DNA of 36,817 nt from Ceraceosorus guamensis (lineage: Eukaryota > Basidiomycota > Exobasidiomycetes > Ceraceosorales > Ceraceosoraceae). The notes beneath the pieces are model-generated. The model did not search any database, was not told the DNA's origin, and saw only the letters and a list, made by a program, of their open reading frames with translations. Shown here one piece after another: positions 1-13,000 of the stretch. A program made the position numbers and the translations under genes. Location: assembly GCF_003144195.1 (NCBI RefSeq), contig NW_020290129.1, positions 1-36,817 on the forward strand. The letters run 5' to 3'. The stretch's first letter is position 1; the number at the start of each line of letters is the position of its first letter.

Positions 1-467
1 CCCCCCCCCCATCCTACCCTATCTTTTCTTCTTTCGTTCACTGCTCGCTCGCGAAAATCACTCTCGAATAGGCCTATCAACTTCATCAGCAAGCCGTTCG
101 AGGGGGTTGCAGCGACGAGTGACCTTGACTCCATAGCAACATTCGCAACAGTCGTTTATCTGCCGCATTCTCTTCTTGAAGCAAGTCAATATCGATACAT
201 TTCACAACCCCTCTTTTTGGTCTGAGCGGCTTCCATGTGGCTTTCGCGCTTGCGTTCATGCGAGGCTTATCGCTCGGAAGATTCAGCGGGTGCGCTACGC
301 ACCGCAAAAATTGCAAAGCTCGAGGCTCCTTCAGCTTTGAAGAGCGATCGAGAATGTGACTGGCATTACGTGAGACGAATGTTTCTGTTGGTCTGAACGC
401 GTATCGCATTGCAGGTGCTTGAGCCGACAGCGGCCGCACGCAGGATGAGAAGGATGAAGTGGACTGA
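1..467. other. Left-edge gene-free flank, 3' of TEL2
   Basis: I see no gene that I can support here. The stretch begins with ten C residues and a pyrimidine-rich run, then continues as mixed sequence up to the TEL2 stop codon. A minus-strand open frame crosses it and overlaps the end of TEL2 in another frame, but it resembles no family I know. The stretch probably contains the TEL2 3' UTR. The pyrimidine-rich start could be the upstream region of a gene lying outside the window. Confidence 0.5.
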
Positions 468-3400
468 CTACATTCTCTGACCGAGGTGAGACCTGATCTC
501 GTGCACTCGCACAAGTATCGCAGCAGCGCATCGTCCGCTCCTTCCAAACGACGCCGCCCGTCTACCTTTAGCATCCTCTGTCTCAAACAAGGCCTCGGTC
601 CAAGCGATGATGTCCGCAAAGATGGCGGAAGAAATGCCAGCTTGAGAAGAGGTGGTGCTTCTTGAAAGCTCATCCATCAGTGCGAGTCCCCCGTCCATCT
701 CCCAGCACGCATCCAGTAGCACTAGAATCAAGCTGGCGGAAGAAGCGCTGATAGCCTCTCGGGCATCCGTAAGATGTCGACGCGAACCATTCAACTTGCT
801 CGTGTCCGGCGCTCCGGCTTCATGCTGCTCATTTGCTTCGTCCTTGTCGTTCAGCTCCAAGTCCGAGAAGCATAGCATGCGCGTATTGGTAGCGAGGACG
901 AGTTCAAAAAGCTGGGGGACCAGGGTACGAGCGAAACCAACGGCATGTCGGGCGGCGTGCGCTAGAATGGCAAGGCAGTCCAAGTAACGCGACACCATGC
1001 TCGGGCTCAGCACTTGACCCGTCCCTGCCCTTCTGCTTGCGATAGTCGAGCCACCTCCGTGCGTACTCATGCGGGGGCGTAAGATGGAATTTGCAGTGCT
1101 CTGGCGAGAATTGGAGCTTGCTGAGCGCGATAGCTCGTCCAAGGCGATCCAGTGTCGCTGAATGAGAGGCCGCAGAAAATACACTACTGCTACGTCCAAG
1201 TATCGAGTGAGAGGAGCAAGCATCGCACCTGGCAAGGTGGAAGGATACCTCTTCGCCAAATTGTCCACTGAGCTTGCGTGTTGCGAGCTTCTCTCCTCTC
1301 GCGACACGGACAATTCAGAGCGCGAGCTCCTCGAAGTAGAGTTGACCTGCAGGGCCTTTTCGCGCTGGATTTCCGGCACTCGAGCTTCTCCTTCCGTCTT
1401 TGCGCGATCTATGGCCGTGCCGATCAGGCTCTCGTTGGCCGCTTCAAGGCTGTGCAGCGCTGGCAAGCCTGCGAGTTCCCGAACGGCCGTAGCCAAGGCA
1501 ATCAGCATGCAGCTCCTTTGCGCCAACGAGTATTGATGGTTGAAGTACTGCTCGGCAAGCAGGCTGAAAGAGAGGGGCAGAGCCGAGTAGCATGAGCGAG
1601 AGGCCGTCCGGTCTTGTCGACTGCATCCACTCACGGAGCAGTAATACGAGGCGCGGCTACGACGAGCGCAACCACTGCCTTCGTCCGCATCTCTTCGAAG
1701 TGCTTGATGCCAAAGTTGTTCTGCAGCGCTACCAACGCATAGAGCAGCTCCGCGCTGTTCTCCTCTAGACGCAGAAATGGAGTGTGCACTCTGCCTACGT
1801 AAACGCCCTACACTTCACCACACCTGACAGCCGCACGCGTATGACTCACCCACTTCACCGCCCCAACCTCTTTTGCGACGAACGAGCGCTTCGGCATGTC
1901 TCAGCGCCAATCTATTGGCCGATCTATCCTGGTCTCTTAACAGAGGTGGGAGCTCATTCACATACACCGGGACCCTTCGCCTCTTCTTCTTGGGCACGGA
2001 CATGCCGAACTCTTCATCCTCCGCCTGCCCCGAAGCCTTGGTCTCCTTGGCTTTTTGCGCTCTGCGATGCGCTTCCAAAGCCGCCCTGATGGTCGAGTCA
2101 TCCGCATCATTGGCCAGATTGAGGCCCTTCAAAGTGGACTGCAAGTGGGCGCGCTCTTCGTCGCCCGCGTCAGAAGCAGACGAGTCCTCTCCAGAGGAAG
2201 ATGCAGACGACTCGGCCTCTTCCAACTCGTGCGCGGGAGCGGGTCGTAGTCCATCTTGTCGAGCAGACGAGCTAGATACCTTTTCATCGCGTTCTTCCGT
2301 CTGCGACAAGTCGACGATGAGTGGTCGACGCATGCTGTCATTGCGAACGTTGGTCCCAGAGCTGTCAAGGGCGAGCAAGGACCCCAACGGCGAGTCCTGA
2401 TCGTGTCTCTGTAGCCTGCTTGCAGGTGCAACACGTGTGGGAAGACTTCTAGAGATGGGCTTTGGACGGCTTACTATCTGTGCTGGGCTGTGTGCCCTGT
2501 GTGGCTGTCCTGCATCCGGTATCGGCTCAGGCAATGGATCGCAACCGCGTCGCATTTCGAACACGATTCCCAACAGCCGACCGGCCTCGCTTGCACTGAC
2601 GTGAGGGGCTCGCAAATGTGGCTCGGAACCGCCGCTTTCGGTCCCCTCTCTTAATTTTGCACTCAATTTTCTAAGGACTCTGGCTTCTTCTCGCCCCTCG
2701 CCGTGCCCCTCCCAAATGGACTTGCTGAATGACAAGGTCTTTGGCGCTTCTTGATCGCCTGACTTGGACTTCTGCTGATGGGCGGCGTGATGGCTCGACA
2801 GCTCTGCACATAGCATTCCCAATCTGCGAATGTACGGATCCAAGTGGGACAGGTGCGCTCCTACTCCCTCGATGAATGTAGGGTCGTAAGGCGAGGGCAG
2901 AGGCAGAGCAATTAGCAGCGTAGTCAAGTCTGCGAGTATCCGCGTTCGAATAGCGCGTTCCCGCTTGGTGGTCAGCTCCGTGCAGCGCAGCTTTCGAAGT
3001 CTCACCGCAATTCCAAATGGGAACACTCACACAGCTCGCGTTCACGCAAGTCGATTTGGCAGCGTTTCGCATCCGACCACGTCTCAAGCACGTCTTTGGC
3101 AATACGCTGCATGACCTTGCTTCCCGCACTTTGGATGACGGAAGCCAGCGCCGTTGCGAGCGACGGCGACCAATGACGAGCTGATCGTGTACCTCGAACA
3201 ACCTCAATAAGCAGTGGCGCAAGGCGAGCTGGACCTCTGCTGGTTCTCTTGCACGGCAAGGCAGCCCGCTGGCGCTCGTCCGAGCTTGCGGAGCTTTCCT
3301 CGCTTGAGCTCGAGTCCGAAGCCAGATCTGATATGTGCTGCAGCGGCTTATCGGTCCCCGACAGTCCGAGAAAAATCTTTATGACTAGCGCAATAGCGTT

Positions 3401-4792
3401 TCTCAGATTCTCCTTGCCTGTCGAGCAAAAGTCGCGGTGCTCTTCATGGGGGACAGGCCCTCTCGAAGGACCGTCTTGGACGATCGGGGCAGCTCGTTTC
3501 AAGCCCAGGCCGCACGATACCACGTCGAACCATGCCAAGAGCGAAAGAAGGAACGTCTGGCTTTCGGTCCGCTGCAAGGTGCGCAAAAGCAGGATTTGCC
3601 ACCTGGCGGAATAAAGCGCGACTTGGTCCTCGACGCCACCTTCCGAGTCCACTATGTCAAGTCCCTCAGAAATTGGGCGAACGTACGTGTCAGACCGATG
3701 TGGACCAGCTAGGATCTCGCACCGCCTGAGAACGCAGCGCAAAAGAGCTGACCAGAAGTCTCGTCTTGCATGGCCACTTGAAGCCTCCGAAAGGGGAATT
3801 GGAGCAGCTGTGCCGCTCCTGAGTACTCTGCTCGCAAACACGCGCAGACTGTCCGCTTGAGTCCCAATGCCAATCAGCTGCTCCAACTGTTCAGCAAGAT
3901 AAGCCCCAAACTCATCGTGCTGCTGCAGACTTCGCGCCTCGTCTGGCCGAGCAAGCATGCTAGACAAGTCTTCTTGGCCCTCGCTCCAATTTGAGATCTT
4001 TGCAGGAAGCGTAAAGAGAAGTCGAACGCACTGAGCCCATCGAAGTGTAGCTTGAGGGGACACGCTGCTTGATAATGCGCGTTCATCGACGGATTGTATT
4101 CGCAGCGTCTCGTGGATGTAGCAGAGGTCCAGCGGGTAGGGCATATCTGTGTGAGATGCCGTCGACTCGGCGTGTGGGTTGCTGAGCTCGACTTGAGAGG
4201 CTGCCTCGTATGCTTGTGCTTGGCGACTGAAGAGCATCTGAACGATGCGCGTCAAGGCGCGAGCTGTGCTCTCATGCTGTGTCGCTCGCGGGCTCGACAA
4301 GAATGCAGAGAGCGTGCTTAGTGTAGCTAGCTGGATAGTGGTCACAACGATGGGTTCGAAGGGGGAGGCCGTCTCGCTCTGCCGTGTCGGAGCGACAAAC
4401 CAGGCGTAAAGAAGATCGGACCATCTCGAATGTCTTGCTCCATTGTATTTCATCTCCTCCTCGACGACCAACGCCCAGTCGACAGCGATGCGTTCCAAGA
4501 TTACCCTCTGAACGTCGCCCAAAAAGGCAGGGCGTAAACAAGCCTTCTGCTCGTCAGTCAGCTGTGGGGCCAGACTCTGATCAAAAGTGGGATCTGGCTC
4601 ATCACCTCCAACGCTGTGCCTCTTGACGCGCTTTGGACCGACTCCTAGGCCAAACAGAGCCAAAGGCTGACGCAGAACCTTCAAGACTTCATCCCAATCG
4701 CCAAAATTGCTGTTGCGTAGCTCCTCGAGCGTCTGCTGTAGCGTGCTTGACGTAGGTCCCTCCGCATTGGAGCTGGGCGTCAAGAGAGCCAT
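468..4792 (-). CDS. TEL2: TEL2-like PIKK-stability protein (TTT complex)
   Basis: Exons are 4792-3031, 2929-1850, 1764-1635 and 1563-468, giving 1355 aa; all introns are GT-AG and in phase. Tel2 works with Tti1 and Tti2 as an Hsp90-linked adaptor that stabilises PIKK kinases (TOR, ATM/ATR). The C-terminal half shows the family pattern: a LIVDLSQ segment near residue 791, an acidic and serine-rich stretch, a PKKKRRR basic cluster near residue 903, then the conserved helix-rich domain starting VYVNELPPLL near residue 910. Upstream, the segment SHLDPYIRRLGMLCAEL also matches the family. Exons 3 and 4 continue the domain (LLYALVALQNNFGIKHFEEM, then AEQYFNHQYSLAQR). The frame is open to 4834 but has no ATG there, so I chose the first in-frame ATG at 4792; a short upstream coding exon is possible. 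The protein is longer than most family members. It diverges from SRP14. Confidence 0.85.
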
Positions 4793-5538
4793 CTCACACA
4801 CTGTGCGAATATCCTCCAGACTCAGGCGCCGCAAATCGATTCAGATGCTTGTCAAGCCCGGTCGAATTTGACTCTCGCAGCGCATTTGCAGGAAGGTGGA
4901 GCCGTCGCTGCATCAGACCATCTCTGCCTCAAAAGCTCCAAGCCATTGCCTCAGGCAAAGCTCAACGTCACCTCAACCTTGAACGTGACGACTACACAAG
5001 CCCGACTTGGCGGCAAGCCTGATCACTCTTGGCTGTGATTGAGGTCTTTGGCTGATCCTTGCGGTCCGATGTTTTGCGAGTGTCCGAGTCGAGTATTGAG
5101 GAAGGGAAAAGGTTCATGCGTTTCCATGCACCTCGGCATATAATACTTACAACAGATGGTCAACCGCGTACAACCTGCTGTAAGTGGATGCCTGCCTGCC
5201 ACACGAAGTCACCTCTCGCGTGATCGCTGCTAAGCGCGTGAGCGGGACGCGTACAGTCGGCAGGCGACCGAAAGCTTGGCGCGAAGAAGCTGCCAAAGTC
5301 ACGAGACCCATTCAACGTGCGTTATAGTACCTTCGCGTCTAACGACCACGGACCATCAATCACCCATCTGAATCACACCATCATCCAGTCTCTCTCCATT
5401 TCTCGTTCAGCATCGCACCACTCTCGGAAACGTCGAGGATCTTGCAACACCAGGCTAGATTTGCGGGCTGGTCTTCTTCGTAGCCCACAAAGGGAAGGAA
5501 GGCAGAAGTTCGGATTGAGCAGTAGCTACCTTGGCAAG
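4793..5538. promoter_or_regulatory. Divergent promoter region TEL2 / SRP14
   Basis: About 0.75 kb separates the two divergent start codons and contains no supportable gene. A TATA-like AT-rich island (catataatac, about 5138-5147) lies roughly midway. No other element is convincing. The distance and orientation suggest that both housekeeping genes are driven from here. Confidence 0.45.
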
Positions 5539-6595
5539 ATGCCGCACTCCAGCAATGAAGAGGTGCGTTGATTGCTCCTTCTGAATCTTGCATGTACACC
5601 TCTCACCAAACCTTGAGACTGTTCAAGCTTACAACCTACGCTCTCGTTCCATGCGTACAGTTTCTCAATCGTCTAGGCACTCTCTTCACATCCAGCACCT
5701 CTGCCCACTCAGTCTACATCACCACAAAGAGGTTATCCTCTGGCGAGGAAGCGATGGGTGTGGAACCTGTGCAGGGAGGGGCGACGCATGGTGTGCTTTT
5801 CAGAGCAACAAATGGCAACGACGATAAGCAAAAGAAGGAAAAAATTTCGACTATTGTGAGTGTTTTGGCGCCGGCCACAGGGCGTCGGAAGCGATCACAA
5901 TTGCGGGCAAGTGTCGTTTGAGCCTGGAAGGATGCACATGGCAAAGTATGATCGACCAGAGATAACCCGCTTAGGCAGCCCGATGATCAAGCGTATGCGA
6001 AAAGTCTGCATCTGCTCAAGACATGCTCCATTTGGATCTCTTCTCAGGTCACTCCCTCGGCCTTGCCCACCTTCCAAACCTCTCTCGATGCTCTTCTACG
6101 CACACATCTCTCGACGTCTTTGAGAAAGAGGGACAAAGCCAAGGAACGGCGGGCAGAAAAGATACGCAAGGAGCAGCAAGCGATCGCATCCAGTAGCAAG
6201 GATGGTGGGAAGTTGACCTTGAGCAAGATCGGCAAGAGTGAGTGATCGAGGAACGCGCGAGCTTGCATCAAGCTAGCCTACTCTGGGAACGTCGAATGTT
6301 TTGTGCAGAGCGCAAGAGCAGCATGGACTGATCCACTATTCTGCCCGTCTACTTTCTTCCGATTCGCCTTGCGTGTCGCATGTACCGCCGTCGTGTCACA
6401 GAGCGAGGTGCAGGCCACAGGGCGCGTCAAAGAGCATCCGAAAAGGCAAAGAGGCAACGGGCGGAAAAGGCCAGGAGTCTAGCTTCCGAAGCCGCAAAGG
6501 GTCCGACTCAGAATGTCAATGTCAACGTCCAGAGCTCTGCAGCGGCGGCAACAGGTACGCCGGCGGCCCCATCGGCAAAGAAAACAAAAGCGTAG
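5539..6595 (+). CDS. SRP14: Signal recognition particle 14-kDa subunit
   Basis: Exons are 5539-5562, 5661-5855, 6048-6237 and about 6402-6595, giving about 200 aa. SRP14 pairs with SRP9 in animals, or acts as a homodimer in yeast, on the Alu domain of SRP RNA and slows elongation during co-translational targeting. The conserved core is clear: FLNRLGTLF, SVYITTKRL, VLFRATNG and EKISTIV. After the second intron come LPTFQTSLDALLRTHL and the basic KKRDK-like motif (RKRDKAKERR). The first exon encodes only eight residues (MPHSSNEE) and joins in phase to FLNRL. The last exon is a Lys/Arg/Ala-rich tail ending APSAKKTKA. Its acceptor could instead be at 6413/6414, which is also in phase and four residues shorter. 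The protein is longer than human SRP14 (about 136 aa) because of a loop insertion after TTKRL and the long basic tail. Confidence 0.9.
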
Positions 6596-7064
6596 CGAAT
6601 GTGTGGACGCGAGAGCACGGTGTAGCAGCGCAGAGGCTTGCGAATAGCATGCATGCACATGAATCAGGCTTTGTCGTTCGCTCATTCTTACAATTACGTT
6701 TGCGATTCGCTGGCAAGCTCAGCTCTGCACGTTCCTCTGCCGATCGCGTCTCCTTTCAGGCCAAAGAGTAGATAGAGCGCGAGCAATGCGGCACAGAAGA
6801 ATGTGAATCAGTCAAAGACCTCAAGAAGCCACGTCAGCAGGAGTAACGAGCGCCATCAACAAATCACACCGGTAAGCTATATCAATTATCTCATTTTTCG
6901 TTTGCGCTTTGCGAATGGATCGCCTTTCGATTCGCGGAGATTTACAAATCGCGAGCGAACGTATCGATGTTTAAACAGGTGAATTTCGAGATGAGGAAGA
7001 GGTGAGCTATTTTTTTGTCGATTTTTGCGCAAACCTCTCGCAGTGGGGCCGCGAGCGTGCATGG
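6596..7064. other. Convergent 3' intergenic, SRP14 / URA2
   Basis: About 470 bases lie between two converging stop codons. I see no gene, RNA gene or repeat here. The sequence becomes AT-richer from about 6880 to 7020, consistent with 3' UTR and polyadenylation signals for both genes, but no single site can be assigned with confidence. Confidence 0.5.
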
Positions 7065-10000
7065 CTACGCGAGCACCATAGCGAGCAGTGCTAGTCTCAC
7101 GTAGAGACCGTTCTTGACCTGTCTCCAGATAGCGCAACGTTCATCAAACACTACGTCTTCGCTGAGCTCCTCGTTGCGTGGCAAGGGATGCAGCACCACC
7201 ATTTGCCTCTTGGCTCGGCTGAGCAGACGTTGATCGACGATGTAGCTACCCTTGACCGCCTCGTATGCTTCGGTCGTCGCGAAGCGTTCCTTCTGGATGC
7301 GAGTGACGTATAGCACTGCATGTTTGACGCAAATCTCGGTCAGATAAGGCTTGTCAAGAAGAAGGAATCACTACGTGGCACTCACCATCTGTGGAAGAGA
7401 TGACGTCCTCCACATTCTGTGTCTCATACTGACGCACACCTTTCTTGGCCAAGGCGCGCTTGATCTCTTCTGGCATGCCAAGACCAGGAGGAGCGACGTA
7501 ATTGAGTGTGGCTCCGTAAAGCGCCAGCAGGTCGACCAGCGCGTGAACGGTGCGGCCATTTTTCAGATCGCCAAGCAACGTAACCGTCAAACCAGATACC
7601 GTTCCCAGTTCTTCGCGGATCGTGTAGATGTCCAAGAGCGCTTGAGTCGGGTGCGAGCCGGCGCCATCGCCCGCATTCAGAATGGGCACTGGGCTTGCTT
7701 TTGCCGCCTCTTCTGCGCTTCCGATGTTGGGGTGCCGCAAGACCACTGCGTCTGTGTACGCGCCGACCGTACGGATCGTGTCCGCCAGGCTTTCTCCCTT
7801 TTGCACGCTCGACCTAGACGTGTTCACTGCTACGACGTTGCCTCCGCCGCGCGTCATGGCTGCTTCGAAGGAGCACGATGTGCGCGTGCTTTCCTCGTAG
7901 AAGAGCGTGGTGAGAACGCGTCCCTTCAACACATCGATGACGCCATGGCGCTCGACCTGCAAGCGCAGCTCTGCAGTGACCGTGAACAGCGCGTGGAGAT
8001 CATCGCGACTGAATTGCCTTGCGCTAAGGATGTGGCGACGTGTGAAGGTGGGGTGGACTAGCATCGATCGGATGGATGGGAGTCGAGCATCGAGAGCAGG
8101 AGTCGATGTGAGATCGCCGGCCGCTAGCGTGGACATGAGACTCTGTCTCTGGGAAACGGACACAAGATCCGTAGAGCCAACGACCGGCGACTTGGCATCA
8201 CCGAGGGCGAGGGCGGGAGGAGAAGATGGCGGCTCGATCGCAGATCCCAAGGTGCCGCTTCGCAGCCCTGCAGCTGTGCTCGAGGAGAACGATACTCTGC
8301 GAAGGGCAGAGGTACCCTTTGCGGCTGTGACGGCTTTGGACGAGGGTACGCCAAGGATCCCCGAGACGTTTGCGCCGACCCCGCCATCCGACAAGCTCTC
8401 GCCATCGACCACGAGGTCCTTGCCGCGCACAATGACGCGATGGATGAATCCGACGGTCGAGCGTCCATCCAACGGAGACCAGTGCGACTGCTTGAGAAGC
8501 ACTGCAGGTCTATCAACATCCACCTCGATGCGCGTGTCCGGCTGGTCAGCAAACGAGAAGATCTCTCTGGGATTGGTGCTCAGACGTGCAATGACATCGT
8601 CGAGCGTCAATCGGTGTTCATTAACCGCGTCGAGGAGCAGTCGCAACGTCTCCTGAATACCTGTCACTGGCGACGGAACCTCGCCTAGCTCCAGAGCAAG
8701 TCGGTACGGGGTGTTGCCGACCGAGAAGACGTCGATGGTCTCTAAGTTGTCCCACAGCGCGGCTTGATCCTCAGCGCCGGGAAGGCAGCTAGCTTGGGGG
8801 TACATCTCCGTGGAGAAGAAGAGGGAGTAGACGGCGACGTCGCAAGTGACCTTCATGCCCTTGCTCTTGCTCAGCGCAATCAGACCAATGTCGTCACGCC
8901 TCATGACTCCTGTAACGTGCACGCTTCGGCCATGAAGGTTTGCGAGCAGCAGCACAGAAGCCAAGTCACTGCCGTGAGCATCCGTGATGATTGGACGAGC
9001 CTCTGGCCAGCTTGCAAAGTGAGCCGAAATGGCTGCCACCTTTCCAGCGTCGCTGCCAAGTGCGTCGGGAGAGACGACTAGCGCGCGAGCGCGCGATGAG
9101 ATGCCCTGCAGCTCAGTAGCGTTTTCTGAAGATGCCGCAATCGACAGAGCGACATCGCAGTGAGCCGCGCCAGGCACCTTGCCCTCGGCGGTTGCCAGGG
9201 AGGCTTCGTCGTAGATACCATTGGCTGCGTTGCCAAATCTCAGGCCCATGGGCAACACCTGAATTGTGGTGAAACCGTTGGCCAGAGAGGCCTTTGTGAC
9301 AGCCGCGAGGTCACGCGCGCCCGCTTGCGGATCTGCCAAGCTAGGCACGTAAGCAGCAACGTTGACCAGACCTGGGAGAATGTGGCTCTTATGGCTCGTT
9401 TTGAAATCGACGCTCGCGATTTGGAAGTTGGCTCCAGCAGCACGATGTCTCGCGATAGCCTCAACGAAGAGCTTGGCGTTCTTAACGTTGGTGATCAGAG
9501 GGATGCTGCGGTCGATGGCCAAGCGACGAGCTCTGTAGCCCATAGAAGTGAAATTGACAGGTCGGCGATATTTGTTCTTTGAGGGCAAGCTGATGAATAA
9601 TGAAGAAAGGCCTTGATCCAAATGAGTGAGCAACGAGTATGCCGCCTTGCTGCCCTCTTCGCCCTTCCACTCATCGTCCTCCGGAAGAGCCTCGAGGTGA
9701 ATGACAGGGACGCCATGCTCGGAATAGAAGTCGGCTGAGCCCGAAGAACCATAGAGGTTGAATCCCAGAGCATGTAGGGTGCGCACAGCAGGTAGCAGCT
9801 CCTGCTTCTCGCTGAACGATCCGATAGAGAGCAGGACATTCTTGGTGGGCAGCTTGATACCTGACGCAATCATGGCCTTCAGGTAGGCGTCGTACTTGTT
9901 GCGACCCATGCAAGCGACTTCTCCGGTCGATGCCATCTCGACACCAAGAATAGGGTCCGCGCCGGCGAGACGTGAGAAGGAGAACTGAGGCACCTTGACG

Positions 10001-13000
10001 CCCACATAACCGCCAGAGGGCATCTGCAGAGGTGGATAAGGGTCGACCGGAAGGCCCAGCATGATGTCCGTAGCCATCTGAATGGCGTCGACGCCCGAGA
10101 CTTTGGAAACGAAGGGGAAAGAGCGTGCCGCCCGGACATTGCATTCGATCACCTTGATTTCGTTATTTTTGGCGATGAATTGAATGTTGAACGGACCCGT
10201 GACGTGCAAACTTGCCGCAATCTTTGCTGTGGCCACCTCGATGCGGCGCACAGTCTCAGGGTCAAGGTCTTGGGGCGGAAGGATGAGCGTGGCATCTCCA
10301 GAGTGGACACCGGCGTTTTCGACGTGCTCGGAGACAAAGTGCATCATCATCTTTCCGTCGCGGGCAACGGCGTCCATCTCGATTTCCTTCGCACCTTCAA
10401 GGTACTTGGTGATGACCACTGGATGGTCGCGGTTGACTGCGGCGGCTTGGCCAAGGTAGCTGCTGAGATCTTCCGGCGAGTACACGACGTTCATCGCTGC
10501 TCCGCTGAGTACGTAAGACGGCCTGACAAGGACGGGATACCCAAATCGCGCGCAAGCTTCGTGTGCTTCTTCAAAGCTTGTGAGCTCCTTCCAGAGCGGT
10601 TGGTCGACTCCAATCTTGTCAAGCATACGCGAAAATTTGTATCTGTTCTCGGCCATGTCGATCATCTCGGGCGAGGTGCCTAGAATCTTGACGTTTTGAC
10701 GATGCAGGGGCAGCGCAATGTTGTTCGGTGTCTGGCCGCCCATCGAGATGATCACACCGGTAGCTTTCTCGGCATCATAGATGTCGAGGACCGTCTCGAG
10801 CGAGATGTTCTCAAAGTAGAGCCTGTCTGCTTCATCGTAATCCGTCGACACCGTCTCAGGATTGTAATTGACCATGACAGTCTTGAAGCCGCGCTGGCGC
10901 AAAGTGCGGATAGCTCTGACTGCGCACCAGTCAAATTCGACGGAGCTACCAATACGGTAAACGCCCGAACCCAGCACCATCACTCCACGATCCTCGAAGC
11001 TGACGTCGGACTCAGCAGCATTGTAGGTAGTGTCTAGATGCAGAAGCATCATCGCAGGTCAGTCTCTTGATTGATTCAGTACATTCGCACGAGAATCCGA
11101 CTTACAGAGGTAGTTGGTGTAGGCGGGGAATTCTGCTGCGACGGTATCGATCTGCTTGACAAAAGGTGCGATGCCGTGCTCCTTCCTGAGGCTTCGGACA
11201 GCCAGCTCGGTGCTTCCCAAGAAACCGCCAATCTGACGATCGCTGAAGCCGAGCTGCTTGGCCTGGACGAGCACCTCGGGAGGGAGATTGCCCACATGGA
11301 ACTTGCGGAAAATCACGGCGGCATCCGAAAGACCCTTTAGTTTGCGCAAAAACCAACGGTCGATAGAAGAGGCCTCGTGGACTTGGTCGACAGTGTAGCC
11401 TTTCGCGAAAGCGTTAGCAATAGCAAACATGCGCTTGTCTGTTGGGTTTGCGAGCTCTTCGTCAATCTCAGAATCGGCTGCGTAGGTATTCTGACATGCA
11501 GATGGGTAGCACGCGTAAGCTCTGCGTCACCAAGGATCAGGAAGCAAGCGAGCGCTCACCTCGCCAAAGCCGTCAAACTGGAAGTCGATGGACCGGATAG
11601 CCTTTTGAATGGCTTCTTCGAAGGTTCGACCGATGCTCATGACCTCTCCGACACTCTTCATCGAGCTGCCAAGCTTCGAGCTGACTCGGACGAATTTGCG
11701 CAAATCCCATCGAGGAAATTTGCAGACCACGTAGTCGAGGCTGGGCTCAAAGCACGCCGAGGTTTCGCGAGTGACGCTGTTCCTGATCTCGTTTAGGGGA
11801 ATGCCCAGACCAAGCTTCGCAGCGATAAAGGCAAGCGGATAGCCAGTGGCTTTGCTGGCGAGTGCAGAAGAGCGCGACAGTCTGGCGTTCACCTCAATGA
11901 TGCAGTACTCTTTGCTGTGGGGGTTGAGCGCATATTGAATATTACACTCTCCAACGACGCCAAGGTGTCGGATCACGTTGACAGCCGTAGTGCGCAGCAT
12001 GTTGTAGTCAGAGTCGTCGAGAGTCTGCGACGGCGCGATGACAATAGAATCCCCAGTGTGGATACCCAGAGGGTCAAAGTTCTGTGCAACAAAATAAGAT
12101 CGTTTGATTCAATTAGCACGCGTCACGTAGGTCCACGTCCCACAATCTTACTCACTTCCATGTTGCACACTGTAATGGTGTTGTCTCTGCAGTCGCGCAC
12201 AACCTCGTACTCGACCTCCTTCCAGCCCTTCATACTCTTCTCGACGAGCACTTGTGGCGAGTTAGCAAAAGCCGCTACGCACAGCTTGCGCAGCTCGTCT
12301 TCGTTCTTGGCGAATCCACTTCCGAGACCACCAAGGGCGAAGGCAGCGCGAACAATGACTGGGAAGCCGATACTTTTGCTTGCCGCCAAAGCCTCTTCCC
12401 AATTGACCGCACTTGCTGAAGGCGCGCATCGCTCTCCAATCTGTTCCATTGAGCGCGCAAAAAGTTCTCTGTCCTCGGTGGTGATGATCGTGTCGATCGG
12501 TGTACCAAGAATGCGCACGCCCATCTTTACCAACTCTTCCTTGATCGCGATACCGACGTTGAGCGCAGTCTGCCCGCCAAAAGTGACGTAAATGCCATCT
12601 GGGCGTTCGTGACGCACCAGCTTGAGCACAAATTCCGGAGTGACTGGGAGAAAGTACACTTTGTCTGCGAGACCGGCCGATGTCTGGATGGTAGCGATGT
12701 TGGGGTTGATCAAGATGGTGTAGAGGCCCTCCTCCTTCAGGGCCTTGATGGCCTGACTTCCACTGTAATCGAACTCTCCAGCTTGGCCGATGGACAGACC
12801 TCCGGATCCCAGCACCAGGACTTTGCGAACATTGACGCGTGGGTTCCGAGCTGCATTGTCCGCTGCTTTGCCGCCGACGAAGGGCACTGGTGGCAGCAGC
12901 TTCAGCGCATTTGCTGCAGCCCCTACCGAAGACTTGAGGATGGCACAGTCAACAACACTGCGGAGGAAGACATCGAAAAGGAACTCGGTGTCTCTTGGTC

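Noticed and set aside
5856-6047. Possible C/D-box snoRNA in SRP14 intron 2 (GATGATC)
   Set aside because: The box C is imperfect and no matching box D with a terminal stem is visible.
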